From: Lycium barbarum
Lineage: Eukaryota; Streptophyta; Magnoliopsida; Solanales; Solanaceae
DNA length: 64,000 nucleotides
Direction of reading: 5' to 3'
NCBI RefSeq assembly: GCF_019175385.1
Contig: NC_083345.1
Coordinates: 7,975,205-8,039,204, forward strand
Below the pieces are notes generated by a model. That model ran no database searches, was not told where the DNA came from, and saw nothing but the letters and a program-made list of their open reading frames with translations. Positions 12,590 to 24,331 of the stretch are shown here, piece after piece. The translations under genes and the position numbers were made by a program. The stretch's first letter is position 1, and every line of letters begins with the position of its first letter.

Positions 12590-12860
12590 ATGTTACGGTC
12601 CCGTAACACAAGGGACGGACCGTAACGTGGCGTCGTACCTTGTCGAAAATTTCCAGAAAGTTTTTGGAAATTCTCCCTGTGTTACGGTACGCTGTTACGG
12701 TCCGTAACACAAGGTACGGCCTGTAACACAAGGGACGGACCGTATCTTTGGACCGTATCGTGAACGAAATTTCCAGTGAGGTTCTGGAAATTTCGTCTGT
12801 GTTACGGCTCACTGTTACGGCCCGTAACACGAGTTACGGTCCGTAACGTCACCGTAACGT
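12590..12860. repeat. Palindrome-rich GTTACGG/CCGTAAC array in the 3' LTR
   Basis: GTTACGGTCCGTAAC-type near-palindromes, separated by ACAAGG or CGTATC-type spacers, recur many times in about 270 bp. Interspersed is a separate inverted pair of TTTCCAG and CTGGAAA. A matching block is at about 20666-20940 in the 5' LTR. Confidence 0.85.
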
Positions 12861-13132
12861 AGACGAATTTTCCAGCGAACAGGCTTCAGTCAAATGGGCA
12901 TAACTCTTTGCACAGATGTCCGTTTAATCCCCATAATATACCGTTGGAAAGCTGTTCAATAGGGCTACAACTTTCATCAAGGAGATTCTTCCAGATTCGA
13001 AATGGATCAAGGATTTATCGCCGCCCGAAATAAGGCTATCAACCATTTTTGCAAACGCTCAAACCTTCAGTGTTTTCGCTAGACTTCTAATGATATGAGC
13101 TTAAACTTAGTTCCAAGATGCGGGGTGTTACA

Positions 13133-13145
13133 ATATCTCCCCCTT
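13133..13145 (-). other. Polypurine tract of the gypsy element
   Basis: On the minus strand AAGGGGGAGATAT abuts the 3' LTR start (TGTAACACC). This is the expected position of the plus-strand primer. Confidence 0.8.
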
Positions 13146-13446
13146 GGGATCATTCGTCCTTGAATGATGGATAATGGTTAATAATATGGCTGGACATGGC
13201 TTGACTACATGAACGTGAAGGAAACATGACATGGTTATATGGAAACTTGAATAATGAGGCATGAACATGGGCACTGGATAGCTGACATGAGCGTGGAACA
13301 TGTGACATAACATAACATGAGACATGAAAACTGACATGACGTAGTTTTATGAAACAACAGTGCCCAAACGTGAGACATGAATAAGGAATACATGAACTTG
13401 AACGTGAAACGTGAGGCATGAATACATAAGGGACATGACATGAAAA

Positions 13447-16400
13447 CTAAAGATATTTACCTTGAAGTCCATCTGCCTGCTCTTCAAACAAGTGAGGATA
13501 TCGGACTTTCATGTCCTCTTCGGCTTCCCATGTGGCCTCTTCAACTTTCTGGCTCCTACACAAGACCTTTACTGAGGCTACCTCCTTAGTTCTCAACTTG
13601 CGAACTTGACGATCAAGAATGGCTACAGGGATCTCCTCATAAGTCAACCCATCCTTAACTGTTATAGTATCAATAGGAACAACCAACGATGTGTCTCCTA
13701 CACACTTCCTCAACATGGACACGTGAAACACGGGATGTACAGCAGCCAAGTCTTGTGGCAACTCAAGTTCATAAGCTACTAGACCGACCTTTCGTAGAAT
13801 TCTGTAAGGTCCAATATATCTGGGACTTAGCTTCCCTTTCTTGCCAAATCTCATAACGCCTTTCATGGGTGAGACTTTAAGGAACACCCAATCATCAACT
13901 GAAAATTCTAAATCCCTTCGTCTCACATCTGTATAAGACTTCTGGCAGCTCTGAGCTGTTTTCAAACGCTCCTGTATTAACTTGACTTTCTCCATAGCTT
14001 GATAAACCAAATCTGGTCCTAACAACTCTGCTTCACCTACTTCAAACCAACCAATAGGTGATCTGCATCTTCGCCCATACAGAGCTTCAAATGGGGCCAT
14101 CCCCATACTAGCATGATAGCTGTTATTATATGAAAACTCAATGAGGGGTAAGTGATCATCCCAATTTCCTTTGAAGTCCAAGACACATGCTCTCAACATA
14201 TCCTCCAGAGTCTGAATAGTACGTTCTGCCTGGCCATCTGTTTGTGGATGAAAAGTTGTGCTGAGGTTCACCTTGGTACCCAATCCTTTCTGAAAGGATT
14301 TCCAGAAATTCGCTGTAAACTGAGCACCACGATCTGAAATGATGGACACTGGTGTCCCATGCAACCTGACAATCTCAGTAACATACAGTTTGGCATAATC
14401 TTCTGCTGAATATGTGGTCTTGACTGGCAAAAAGTGTGCTGACTTAGTAAGCCAGTCAACGATCACCCAAATGGAGTCATGTCTCTTAGCTGAACGAGGT
14501 AAACCTGATACGAAATCCATATTGATCATTTCCCATTTCCAGACAGGAATATCAATATTCTGAGCCAGGCCACCAGGCCTCTGGTGTTCGGCCTTCACCT
14601 GCTGACAGTTCAGGCACTTAGCTACAAAATCTGCCACATTCTTCTTCATGTCGTTCCACCAGTAAATCTCCTTGAGATCATGATACATCTTAGTGGAACC
14701 TGGGTGAATGGAATACCTGGAATTGTGAGCTTCTGACATGATTCGCTCTCTGAGTCCATCTACATCTGGGACACATAATCTGCCTTGGTACCTCAAGGTA
14801 CCATCATCTCCCCCTTGTTCAAAAGCCGTCGTCTTATGCTTGCGAATCCCTTCCTTCAGCTGCAACAAATAGGGATCACTAAATTGTTTCTCCTTGACTT
14901 CAACGACTAAAGAGGAATGAGAATTATTTTGAACGACCACACCACCATCCCCGGATTCCATAAGTCGGACTCCAAGGTTGGCAAAACGGTGAACTTCCTT
15001 CGTCATAATTCTCTTATCCTTGTCCACGTGGGCTAAACTTCCCATGGAGTGTCGACTAAGAGCATCGACTACAACATTTGCTTTTCCCGGATGATAAAGA
15101 ATATCAACATCATAATCCTTAAGCAATTCGAGCCATCTCCTCTGTCTAAGATTTAGCTCCCTTTGCTTGAAGATATACTGCAGGCTTTTATGATCCGTGA
15201 AGATATCAACGTGCACTCCATACAAATAATGACGCCATATCTTAAGTGCAAAAATTACAGCTGCCAACTCTAAGTCATGAGTCGGATAATTCTTTTCGTG
15301 TACCTTGAGTTGACGAGATGCATAAGCTACAACCTTACCATGCTGCATTAAGACACATCCGAGACCAACTCCCGAAGCATCACAATAAACCACGAATCCT
15401 TCAGTCCCCTCTGGCAAAGACAAAACTGGAGCAGAAGTTAATCTTTTCTTCAACTCCTCAAAGCTTCACTCACATGCATCTGACCATTGGAACTTAACTT
15501 TCTTCTGTGTCAACTTAGTCAACGGAGCCGAGATAGAAGAAAATCCTTCTACGAAGCGTCGATAATAGCCTGCCAGACCCAAGAAACTTCTTATATCAAA
15601 AACTGAGGTGGGTCTTGGCCAACTCTTTACGGCGTCAATCTTTTGAGAATCAACTTTAACACCTTCACCCGAGATCACATGGCCTAAGAATGCCACTGAT
15701 TTTAGCCAAAACTCACACTTTGAGAATTTTGCAAAAAGCTCACGATCTTTAAGAGTCTGCAACACCATTCTGAGATGTTCTGCATGATCGACCTCATTAC
15801 GGGAATACACCAAAATATCATCAATGAAGACAATGACGAATAAATCGAGATAAGGCTTGAAGACCCTATTCATAAGATCCATGAAAGCAGCTAGTGCATT
15901 TGTCAACCCAAATGACATAACAAGAAATTCAAAATGGCCATAACGGGTCCTAAAAGCTGTCTTAGGAATATCAACTTCCTTAACCTTCAACTGATGATAG
16001 CCTCTTCTGAGATCAATCTTGGAATAACATTGGGCGCCTTGCAGCTGATCAAATAAGTCATCGATTCTAGGAAGAGGGTACCTATTCTTAATGGTGACCT
16101 TGTTCAGCTGACGGTAATCTATACACATACGTAAAGAACCATCCTTCTTTCGGACAAATAGGACTGGTGCACCCCAAGGCGAAACACTAGGCCTAATAAA
16201 CCCCTTATCAAGAAGATCTTTCAACTGGGCTTTTAACTCTTTTAACTCTGCTGGAGCCATTCTGTATGGCGGAATAGATATCGGCTGAGTATCGGGAAGT
16301 AAATCAATTCCAAACTCAATCTCCCTGTCAGGAGGGACTCCTGGAAGATCATCTGGGAAGACTTCCGGAAATTAATTTACAACTGGAACAGATTGAAGAG

Positions 16401-18156
16401 TTGGAGTCTGAGCATCTGAATCCTTGACTCGAACTAGGTGGTAGATATGACCTTTGGAAATCATTTTTCTGGCTTTTAGGTAAGAAATGAATCTACCCCT
16501 GGGTACTACTAAATTACCCTTCCATTCTATGACTGGCTCATTAGGAAACTCGAATCTTACTGCCTTAGTTCTACAACATACTGTGGCATAACATGAAGCT
16601 AGCCAATCCATACCCATGATCACATCGAAGTCTACCATTTCTAATTTTGCTAAATCAGCTATGGTTCTGCGGTGGTAGACCAAAACTGGGCAACCCCTAT
16701 ACATATGTCTAACTGTGAGTGATTCCCCAACGGGGGTGGACACCTCAAAGGGTTCATGCAATTTTTCAGGTTCAATACCAAATTTCTTAGCAACAAAAGG
16801 GGTTACATAAGATAGGGTGGATCCTGGGTCAATAAGGGCATATACTTCGAAAGTGAAAACTGTTAGAGTACCTGTAACAACATCTGCTCGAGCTTCTGTA
16901 TCCTGATGGCCTGTCAATGCATACATGCGGTTTCGCCCCCCGCTTGTGTTTCCAGACCTAGCTGCATTGTTCCCCTGCTGGGCCTGATTATTACGAGGAA
17001 CCGTTGAATTTATGGATGGCGTCGTATTACCTCCAGTACCCTGCCTGGTTGATGGACAGTCTTTCTGAAAATGGCCCTTCTGACCACATCTAAAACAGGC
17101 ATCAGTACCCACACGACAATTACCTAAGTGTCTCTTATTACACTTGCCGCACATCGGATAAGTATTAGTTGACTGACCCCCACTAGCTTGAGCGTACGAA
17201 CTTGATGGCCTGAAATTCGGCTTCTTATCATTGCGGAACTTAGGAAGTGGGGCACTTGCTGAGGACGGAGCCGGTACTGCTGACCTGTTCTTAAAGAATT
17301 TCTTGTTTCGGTTCCCGCTGAACAGTCCGGTAAACTTGACTCTCTTGTTGAACACCTTGTCCTTCTCTTTTTGTAAGGCTTCTTCCTCTTTTAGCATTGT
17401 CTCCTTGCCCTGTACAAAAGCAACCATTTTGGAAATAGTCATTGTCCCATTCTGTGCAACAATATTGGCTCCATCATACAAATGGGAATCAAGACCTCCA
17501 ACGAATCTTCTCACTCTTGCCCTCATATCGGGTAACATGTGTGGGGCATGCTTTGCCAGGCTAACAAACTCCAAATAGTATTCTTGAACTGGTCTGCCAT
17601 TTCGTTTGAGCTTCAGGAATTGTTCAGCCTTAGCCTCTCTGAGCTCTACTGGCATAAAGTGGTCTAGGAATGCACTAGCAAATTCATCCCATGTAGCATC
17701 AGGCGCATTCTCACCTCGGGACAATTCCCAAGATTCATACCATGTGTTAGCAATAATCTGTAGCCGATGAGCTCCAAAAGTAGCTGCCTCAGTTTCGGTA
17801 ACTGTCATAACCCTGAAGATCTTTTGTAGAGCATCAATGTAGTCCTGAGGGTCTTCATCTTTCTTCGTCCCCGTGAATACTGGGGGATTCATTCTGAGAA
17901 AATACTTCATCTTAGATGACTCTCCATTACCTCCTGAACTTGACCCAGATTCCTGACGTTGGGCCTGAGCTGCTACCAGCTGGGTGAGCATGTTGATAGC
18001 ACTCCTAACATCCCTGTCTGAAGCACTAGGAGGTGTAACAGTAGAGGCGGTTGGAGCTGTTGCCTGAGTTGGAACAGTATCTCCGTGAGCTACTCCGGCG
18101 GCAGCCCTTTGGCTGGTGGCTGTGTTTTTCTTCTTGTAAGTTCTCTTGTAAGGCAT
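13447..18156 (-). pseudogene. Ty3/gypsy gag-pol polyprotein with two nonsense codons
   Basis: One 1570-codon frame on the minus strand. In order: gag (residues about 95-250), CCHC zinc knuckle from C354, aspartic protease with D443-P-G-S, reverse transcriptase with F-I-D-D (catalytic Asp at about 779-780), RNase H, integrase (zinc-binding HHCC, then DDE core), and a C-terminal chromodomain-like stretch before about 13480. The frame is broken only by TAA at 16374-16372, between protease and RT, and TGA at 15468-15466, between RT and RNase H. The sequence on either side of each stop is collinear with the family. The usually conserved NAPA(A/T)F motif of RT reads NALAAF here. It is therefore dead as a polyprotein but barely decayed. 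Confidence 0.93.
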
Positions 18157-18373
18157 TTTCTGAAAACACGTACACGCACGAATTAGGAAGCCACCCTAAA
18201 AATACAGCTCTAACTGCACGATCTAGAATAGGAAAGAAATGAGACAATCCTGAATGTCTTGCTGGTCAACTGTTTATATGTGTGGGGCCCTCACACATAT
18301 AAAAGAGACCCCACTGGACACGGTTTCATAGACTCCCTAAAGATCCTTGAACCTAGGCTCTAATACCAAGCTT
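18157..18373 (-). other. Leader between 5' LTR and gag
   Basis: 217 bp holding the primer-binding site and untranslated leader. No further feature was seen. Confidence 0.7.
18357..18368 (-). other. Primer-binding site (tRNA-iMet type)
   Basis: The minus strand reads TGGTATTAGAGC, 5 bases inside the 5' LTR. It differs by one base from the TGGTATCAGAGC complement of initiator tRNA-Met used by many plant LTR elements. Confidence 0.85.
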
Positions 18374-21208
18374 TGTCACGCCCCGACCATGGCCTGGACG
18401 TAACACGGCACTCGGTGCCTGACTACATGTGACCGAGCGAACCACATGACTTGCTAAATCATCATGATGCATAACATAAGCGGAATATAACATGAATGCA
18501 TGATGAGCCTTTGTAAAACGTAATAATTCATAATACTTAATAAAGTACTTGTTTAAAACATGAGTGAGCCAAAATGGCTATACGACTCCAAATGTCTGAC
18601 ATAACATAACTGACTGGTCTAGTCTATGAAACCTCTATCATTAGTCTGACTGGAAAACATAATTACTGGGACAAGGCCCCCAGCATACCTTTACATGCAA
18701 AACTAAACAGAGAAATACAATGTTTAAACCCCGAATGAGATGGGGCTCACCGATAAGCTGGTACGAGTAAATCCTAATGATCAGAAGCGTCGTCCTGTAA
18801 CTCCGTACCTGCATCGTGAAATACAGGCCCCCGGGCAATAAAAGGGGACGTCAGCACATTGAATGTACTGGTATGTAAAGCAACCGGAAGAAACAACAGG
18901 GGACATGGAATAACATGATAAGAACTGAAACTGGAAACTTGGACATGAACATGAGCATGAGTACATATACGTATACATAACATGAGTAAAACATGATAAG
19001 TAGGGAGAGCATTTCATAAACCGACATGTCATATCATATCATATCATATCACCACGTGGGTACGTGGAGTCTGGTACCTCGCCGGACCAGCAGAGCCCCT
19101 ATACCTTGCCAGGGTATAAGGTAGTAATTTACCACGTGGGTACGTGGAGTCTGGTACCTCGCCGGACCAGCAGAGCCCTCATACCTTGCCTGAGGTAGTA
19201 AGGTACCTGATGGATCCATTCAGTGTAAAATTAAGGTATCGTCTTATCTGGGCGGAGCGATCCTTGTCCTACGGTGGCTCCGTAGTTTCAGGCTATCTGA
19301 GCCTTCTCGGTAATTTCTACAACTCCCAAAAACATGAACATAATATAGTTGGCTAAAAAGCCCATGAATTTCGTGAATTTACTTGTACTTGTCTTGAAAT
19401 CATGATTTCACGAAATGACTTGTAAACATGGGTTCATGCAATAATCTTGTAAACATATCCTTGAGTTATGAGTAATACAATAGTTCATAATCATGTATTT
19501 GTAGTTGACTTGAAAACATGTTTATGACTTGCAAAATAACTCATGCAGTTTCATATGAACATAATGAGAACACATGAGAAAGAATTCATGATTCATGGAT
19601 TAAGTTAGGATTCCTAATATCCATAATGGAAGGTTAGGAATACAATAACGAACATAGATACGAAACTCGTGTACATACATACATAATTACGGGCTACCAA
19701 TATGTTGGGTTTAATGCCCTAGGATTTGAACTTCATAGATTTTACGAAACGGATCATGGGGAAAAACGTAGAGGTTCCCACATGTAGATGGAAGTTCTAC
19801 ATACCTTAACCTCCCGCTTTTGAGCGTATCACAATTTCTTTCAATCCCTTCAACTTCAATCTATAGCAATACAAGTCATAGGGATTCTATATTAGCAACC
19901 ATATCCATGTTTTGTTCATCTAAGCATTTTATCAAACACTTAATAGGCGTGAAGCTTTATAACCCTCATTAATGGTGTTTTCTTCACCAAATCCCCATCC
20001 TTTTACTTCTAGCTAATTCTACAATCTCCATTAGATGTAATTAACATCAGTTTTCATCAACCATATGAATACAACAATCCCAAGTCAACAATCCAACAAT
20101 TCTAGCATAATTCATATAATCATCTTCAACAAACCCAATTATTATTCTCCCAAGAATTCATCAATTCACAACTACAAGTGAATAGGGAGTAGAAATATTA
20201 CCTTTTGGGTAGTCACCACGAAATCAACACCCCCAAGTCCGATCTTTAGCTTAAAATGACGACCACAACTTGTACTACAAATTATCCTTCACGAACTTTG
20301 GGATTTGGGGCCTTAAAATTGGTTGATTTTCTCCTTCTTCTCTCTAGATTCCCTTCTCTCTCACTTCCTCTCTCTAAAATCTGAATTTTGGAGAAAAAGT
20401 GGGCTGCTAGGGTTTTATTTTCTATATATACCAAGGGGAAAATGGGTTGACCCAACTTGAAAACGGGTCGGGACTGTTCTGTCTTAAAACGTCCATATAT
20501 ACCTATCCCAACGTCGCCTGTGAACCCACAACCTATGGTTGGAAAGGTATTTCAATTATCTACAACGTTCATTCTTTGAGTTTTCCCAAATTCTCAACTT
20601 ACGATGGGGTTATGGCCTCCCGAAGTCAGGTGACCTGAAACTCAACTGCGGACCAAAACACGCCCATGTTACAGTCCCATAACACAAGGGACGGACCGTA
20701 ACGTGGCGTCGTACCTTGTCGAAAATTTCCAGAAAGTTTCTGGAAATTCTCCCCGTGTTACGGTACGTTGTTACGGTCCGTAACACAAGGTACGGCCCGT
20801 AACACAAGGGACGGACCGTATCTTGGGACCGTATCGTGAACGAAATTTCCAGTGAGGTTCTGGAAATTTCGTCTGTGTTACGGCTCACTGTTACGGCCCG
20901 TAACACGAGTTACGGTTCGTAACGTCACCATAACGTAGACGAATTTTCCAGCGAACAGGCTTCAGTCAAATGGGCATAACTCTTTGCACAGATGTCTGTT
21001 TAATCCCCATAATATACCGTTGGAAGGCTATTCAATAGGGCTACAACTTTCATCAAGGAGGTTCTTCCAGATTCGAAATGGATCAAGGAGTTATCACCGC
21101 CCGAAATAAGCATATCAACCATTTTTGCAAACGCTCAAACCTTCAGTGTTTTCGCTAGACTTCTAATGATATGAGCTTAAACTTAGTTCCAAGATGCGGG
21201 GTGTTACA
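18374..21208 (-). repeat. 5' LTR of the nested gypsy element
   Basis: 2835 bp. It carries the promoter end of the element. It retains the 80-bp CT-rich segment (about 20323-20402) missing from the other LTR, plus the 80-bp tandem duplication at 19051 and the palindrome-rich array at about 20666-20940. Confidence 0.95.
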
Positions 21209-21284
21209 GAACTGTACTATTGTCATCAAGGATAATACCATCCCAATAAAGTGAAACCCTAACTGATGGAATATCTTGAGCCAT

Positions 21285-22240
21285 TTTTTGTACGAAGTTT
21301 GATTTTTTCTTTGAATGACTTAAGAGACTTAAACTTATGAAATGAATGAGTTTTTACCCCGTCCAACATTATTCTTAAATAGATTCATATTGACCCCTAT
21401 TGCGCATTGAAATGTTGCGCAATAGTCACTATTTTCGTCATTTCATGCATTGTATTGTCAAATCGGTCCTTATGTGTGATAAAAAAGCTGAAATTGACAT
21501 GCATGGCTTGTAGTCAAATCAAGCATGGGTTATAAATACACTTGTATTGCGCATTGAAATGTTGCGCAATATGAATTAATGTCTAACAAAACGGTCAAAT
21601 AATGTATCATTGTATTGTCAAATCGGTCCACATTGAAATGTTGCGCAATATGAATTAATGTCTAACAAAACGGTCAAATAATGCATCATTGTATTGTCAA
21701 ATCGGTCATTTATGTGCCATAAAAAAGCTGAAATTGACATGCATGATGTATTGTCAAATCGGTCCTTTATGTGTAAAAAAAAAATTGAAATTGACATGCA
21801 TGATATATTGTCAAATCGGTCCTTTATGTGTCATTAAAAAGCTGAAATTGACATGCATGAAGTATTGTCAAATCGGTCCTTTATGTGAGTTAAAAAAGCT
21901 GAAATTGGCATGCATGACGTGTAGTCAGATCAAGCATGGGGGGTAAATATAAATTTACAACCCCTAAACCCAAATATAACAAGTTTCCAAACTTACTTCG
22001 GAGCACTTTACAACCCCTAAAACGACAATCCAAATGTATATGTATGCTTGATGTAATGAGCCGATATTATTTTACGCTAAAAAAAATGTTAAGTTCTACA
22101 TAAAATATTTATATTCCGGTGTTTTAAAATGTGACTAATCTTCGGTCAAAGTACGGAAAAAAGCTTAATTTTGAGTTTGATTTTCAAGAACAAAGGCTGG
22201 GGTCGGGGGAAAGAGGATTTCACGCATAGATTCTGTGCGT
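21285..22240. other. MULE 5' untranslated/subterminal region
   Basis: Noncoding sequence between the MULE start codon and its right inverted repeat. It contains the tandem-repeat block at 21689-21920 and two copies of an imperfect hairpin ATTGCGCA...TTGCGCAAT (about 21399-21423 and 21547-21571). Confidence 0.7.
21689..21920. repeat. Tandem repeat, about 57-bp unit, four copies
   Basis: The unit starts TGTATTGTCAAATCGGTC, continues TTTATGTG, and ends GAAATTGACATGCATGA. Four consecutive copies are seen, with a fifth separated copy at about 21451 and a partial one at about 21609. It lies just inside the MULE right end. Short open frames across it only reflect the repeat. Confidence 0.9.
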
Positions 22241-22322
22241 GAAGCCTACTTTAGTTTTTTTTTTTTTAAAGGGTTAGTTTGGTTCCAAAAGTTATTTTTT
22301 GGGTTAAAAAAGTTTCGGACTC
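22241..22322 (-). repeat. MULE terminal inverted repeat, right
   Basis: Inverse partner of 7528-7614. It is followed directly by the 9-bp TSD copy AGGGAGTAA. Confidence 0.88.
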
Positions 22323-22331
22323 AGGGAGTAA

Positions 22332-23361
22332 TGACCAATTTGATAACAAAATTCTAAAGGGAAATAAAGAAAAAGGAGAAACCAAATTTGTCCACATCTA
22401 AATGCAAAGCTCTCCGTTGTTCCAACGAGTCTACTGCGGTGATGAAGTCGAGAAACGGTGAAACTTCTTTGGAACAAACGACATTAACATCGGCAGCTAC
22501 TATACATATCAAACTGTAATCCAAAGTAGTTTTTTTGGAAAAAAAAAAAAAAATTGCCACGTATAGAATGGATCTAGGTCATTTGGTGGTATATTGACTT
22601 GTGAGACTTCCCAACCTCGGTTAGGTCTCCGTTTGCCTGCATTTTGCTTGTGGTAAAGGACATGGAAAAAAAGTTCCTTCATCGCACGTTCAAGTAATTA
22701 CAACATCTAGTGTCTTCTGAAAGAACAGTGACGCAGTAATTAAATTAGGCACTAACCATGAAACCTAAAAGACCCCGAAAAGAAGAAAACAAAGAAAAAA
22801 AAAAAACTAACCAACACAAAAAATCAAGTTCCGAAATTATAGACTAAAATTCATGAAGAATTCATAAAGCGACTAGCAAGAGCTACTGATAAATAAGCTA
22901 AACTTTCTGAGAATTATATTAACATACTCTCAATAACCTTTAGGTGCATATTCTCTGCAAAAACTTTCTTCTGCCAGAGGTTGTCTTCAATATGATCAAA
23001 CTTGTACGTTCGTGAAGGAAATGATGGTTAATTTGGCTTCCTCGTAGTAGGCCTTGCATATTGTATTCCTTTGTGGCCTTATAATAAATGGCATACATAT
23101 ACATATTACTCCTAATAGAGATTAATGATAATGAAGGATGTTTTTAATGAGAGTAACTGCAAAAAATGCTGGCTAATAGCTAAATTGCTGAATCGAGAAA
23201 GGGAAGATGAAAAGTTATTACGGAAATTAATGAGCCACTTTTGAATTTTTAATATATCACATAAATGAAAAAAATTAGAAAAATAGAAAAGAAAACTGAA
23301 AGAGGCTTTTTAACATATTTTAAATAAAAATGATCTAGAGAAAAAAGATAAATATACCATA
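22332..23361. other. Spacer, no gene recognised
   Basis: AT-rich. A 68-codon minus-strand open frame (22354-22560) has a plausible composition in its middle but no recognisable domain, and I do not call it. Confidence 0.5.
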
Positions 23362-23578
23362 CTCCCTCCAGATAAAAAAGAGTGTTCACTTAGCCATTTG
23401 CACAGCCGCTAAGAAAATACTAACTTTTAGAAAAAAATAGGTAACTTGACTAAATTGCCCCTCATTAAATAAGTATTGAGATTTGATCACATACCACTTA
23501 ATAAGGGCAAATCTGAAAAAAACAAAATTTATATTTTCTTGATTTGATAAGTAAATACTCTTTTTAATCCAGAGGGAG
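23362..23578. mobile_element. Stowaway-type MITE
   Basis: 217 bp with inverted ends CTCCCTCCAGATAAAAAAGA and, from the other side, CTCCCTCTGGATTAAAAAGA. It is flanked by TA on both sides (23360-23361 and 23579-23580). TA target duplications and CTCCCTCC ends are the Stowaway (Tc1/Mariner) signature. Confidence 0.88.
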
Positions 23579-23670
23579 TACTATATAAGCTTTCTTTAGA
23601 ATTTTAAACGTCATCAACCTTCGAGTTAATAGGAACAGACAATGTATCTATTTCCCTAAGGATTTATTTA

Positions 23671-23787
23671 ACGGAAAAGGGCCAAAATTACCCCTGAACT
23701 TTGGAAAATAATTCATTCATACCCTTCGTTATACTTTGGGAAATAATTTTGGCCCAAAGTTGAGGGGTAATTTTGGCCCTTTTCCGT
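23671..23787. mobile_element. Foldback MITE (ACGGAAAAGGGCC family)
   Basis: 117 bp, nearly a complete inverted repeat. The arms begin ACGGAAAAGGGCCAAAATTA and end with its complement. Flanking TTATTTA occurs on both sides (23664-23670 and 23788-23794), suggesting a 7-bp target duplication. Partial relatives occur near 24735, 26730 and 29060. Confidence 0.75.
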
Positions 23788-23794
23788 TTATTTA

Positions 23795-24331
23795 ACCGTC
23801 TTGCATTCTGTACACCTTCCCAAAGCATCAAAGGCCTTATTAATAGCTGACCATATTAAATGGGTTCCACGTTTTTTTCTGTTTTTTTTTTCTTATCTAC
23901 ATTAGAATGCACGTATCTTTACATTTCTGTACAAAACGTGTTATTACAATAGTGTTTGAATGGAGCAAAATGCATGGTCATTCAATATTTGATGTACATT
24001 TTGTTAATTCAACTTTTGTTAACTTTTTGTTTCCCACTTTTAGAATAGTATATAGTATAGATTCTGTTGGTTGGACCAAAGGTGATGCACTTTAGCAAAC
24101 TTAAGCGACTAAAGATGCTCAAGGTTATATTTAAAGGACTAAATAGACCTACTCATATGGGACAATTTTGGCCAAAAGCTCCATGTTCCAACATATATAT
24201 CTCGAGTAGAAGGGTGCAAAATACAAACTGCATGCACACGAGTACAATTTATTTCAGATTTTTTTATGTACATGCATGCATAGATCGAAATCATCGAAGA
24301 GCTTTCATATGATACATGCATTCATCGTAGC
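23795..24331. other. Spacer downstream of the cysteine-rich peptide gene
   Basis: No gene seen. It includes the 3' side of the minus-strand peptide gene. Confidence 0.45.

Larger units (their letters stand above)
10378..13132 (-). repeat. 3' LTR of the nested gypsy element
   Basis: 2755 bp, aligned end to end with 18374-21208. Differences seen by eye are isolated substitutions, single-base indels (for example at about 10391 and 10865) and the absence here of an 80-bp CT-rich segment found in the other LTR at about 20323-20402. Confidence 0.95.
10378..21208 (-). mobile_element. Ty3/gypsy chromovirus (Tekay/Del-like), structurally complete
   Basis: 10.8 kb, with two near-identical LTRs of about 2.8 kb (10378-13132 and 18374-21208) that begin TG and end CA. 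It is flanked by perfect 5-bp duplications GAACT (10373-10377 and 21209-21213). On the minus strand the order is 5' LTR (right), primer-binding site, gag-protease, reverse transcriptase, RNase H, integrase with a chromodomain-like tail, polypurine tract, 3' LTR (left). That order and the chromodomain-like tail place it in the chromovirus group. The near identity of the LTRs indicates a recent insertion, later than the MULE it sits in. It is not autonomous now, because gag-pol has two stop codons. Confidence 0.95.
7615..21284 (-). pseudogene. MULE transposase (MuDR-type), interrupted and decayed
   Basis: The start ATG is at 21284-21282. The first exon runs to 21209, is cut there by the gypsy insertion, and resumes at 10372, ending at a GT donor after 9973. 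Exon 2 starts at 9884 (TG|G joins as Trp) and encodes repeats of SQFSGADYY type. A further acceptor lies before 9535 and is followed by an acidic region. Next come the MuDR N-terminal domain (about 8900-9290), the MULE transposase core with S-I-D-G-T-H-V-Y (about 8500) and S-D-R-H (about 8330), and a C-terminal SWIM zinc finger CxC...CxH (about 7680-7720). Lesions are an in-frame TAG at 9706-9704, frame changes around 9050-9290 and 8700, and more stops in 8068-8366. Known role of the family: cut-and-paste transposase. Confidence 0.88.
7528..22322 (-). mobile_element. Mutator-like element (MULE) with nested Ty3/gypsy retrotransposon
   Basis: The termini are inverted repeats (7528-7614 and 22241-22322) beginning GAGCCTGGAAC and, reverse-complemented, GAGTCCGAAAC. 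Both sides are flanked by an identical 9-bp duplication, AGGGAGTAA (7519-7527 and 22323-22331), which is the MULE hallmark. Removing the nested element (10378-21208 plus one 5-bp TSD) leaves about 4 kb, a usual size for an autonomous MULE. It contains one minus-strand transposase gene, now broken, and a tandem-repeat block next to its right end. Confidence 0.9.

Noticed and set aside
12534..12830. 98-codon minus-strand frame in the 3' LTR (and its twin at 20610-20906)
   Set aside because: It spans the palindrome-rich array, so its internal similarity comes from DNA repeats, not protein structure.
13128..13441. Overlapping minus-strand frames rich in Cys/His/Met downstream of pol
   Set aside because: They are translations of a CATGA-rich noncoding stretch; three frames look equally 'cysteine-rich'.
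21689..21946. 85-codon frame with four regular repeats
   Set aside because: The protein repeat is the direct reflection of the 57-bp tandem DNA repeat; no start context or homology.
22354..22560. 68-codon minus-strand frame right of the MULE
   Set aside because: The middle looks plausible, but no family is recognised and both ends run into homopolymer sequence.
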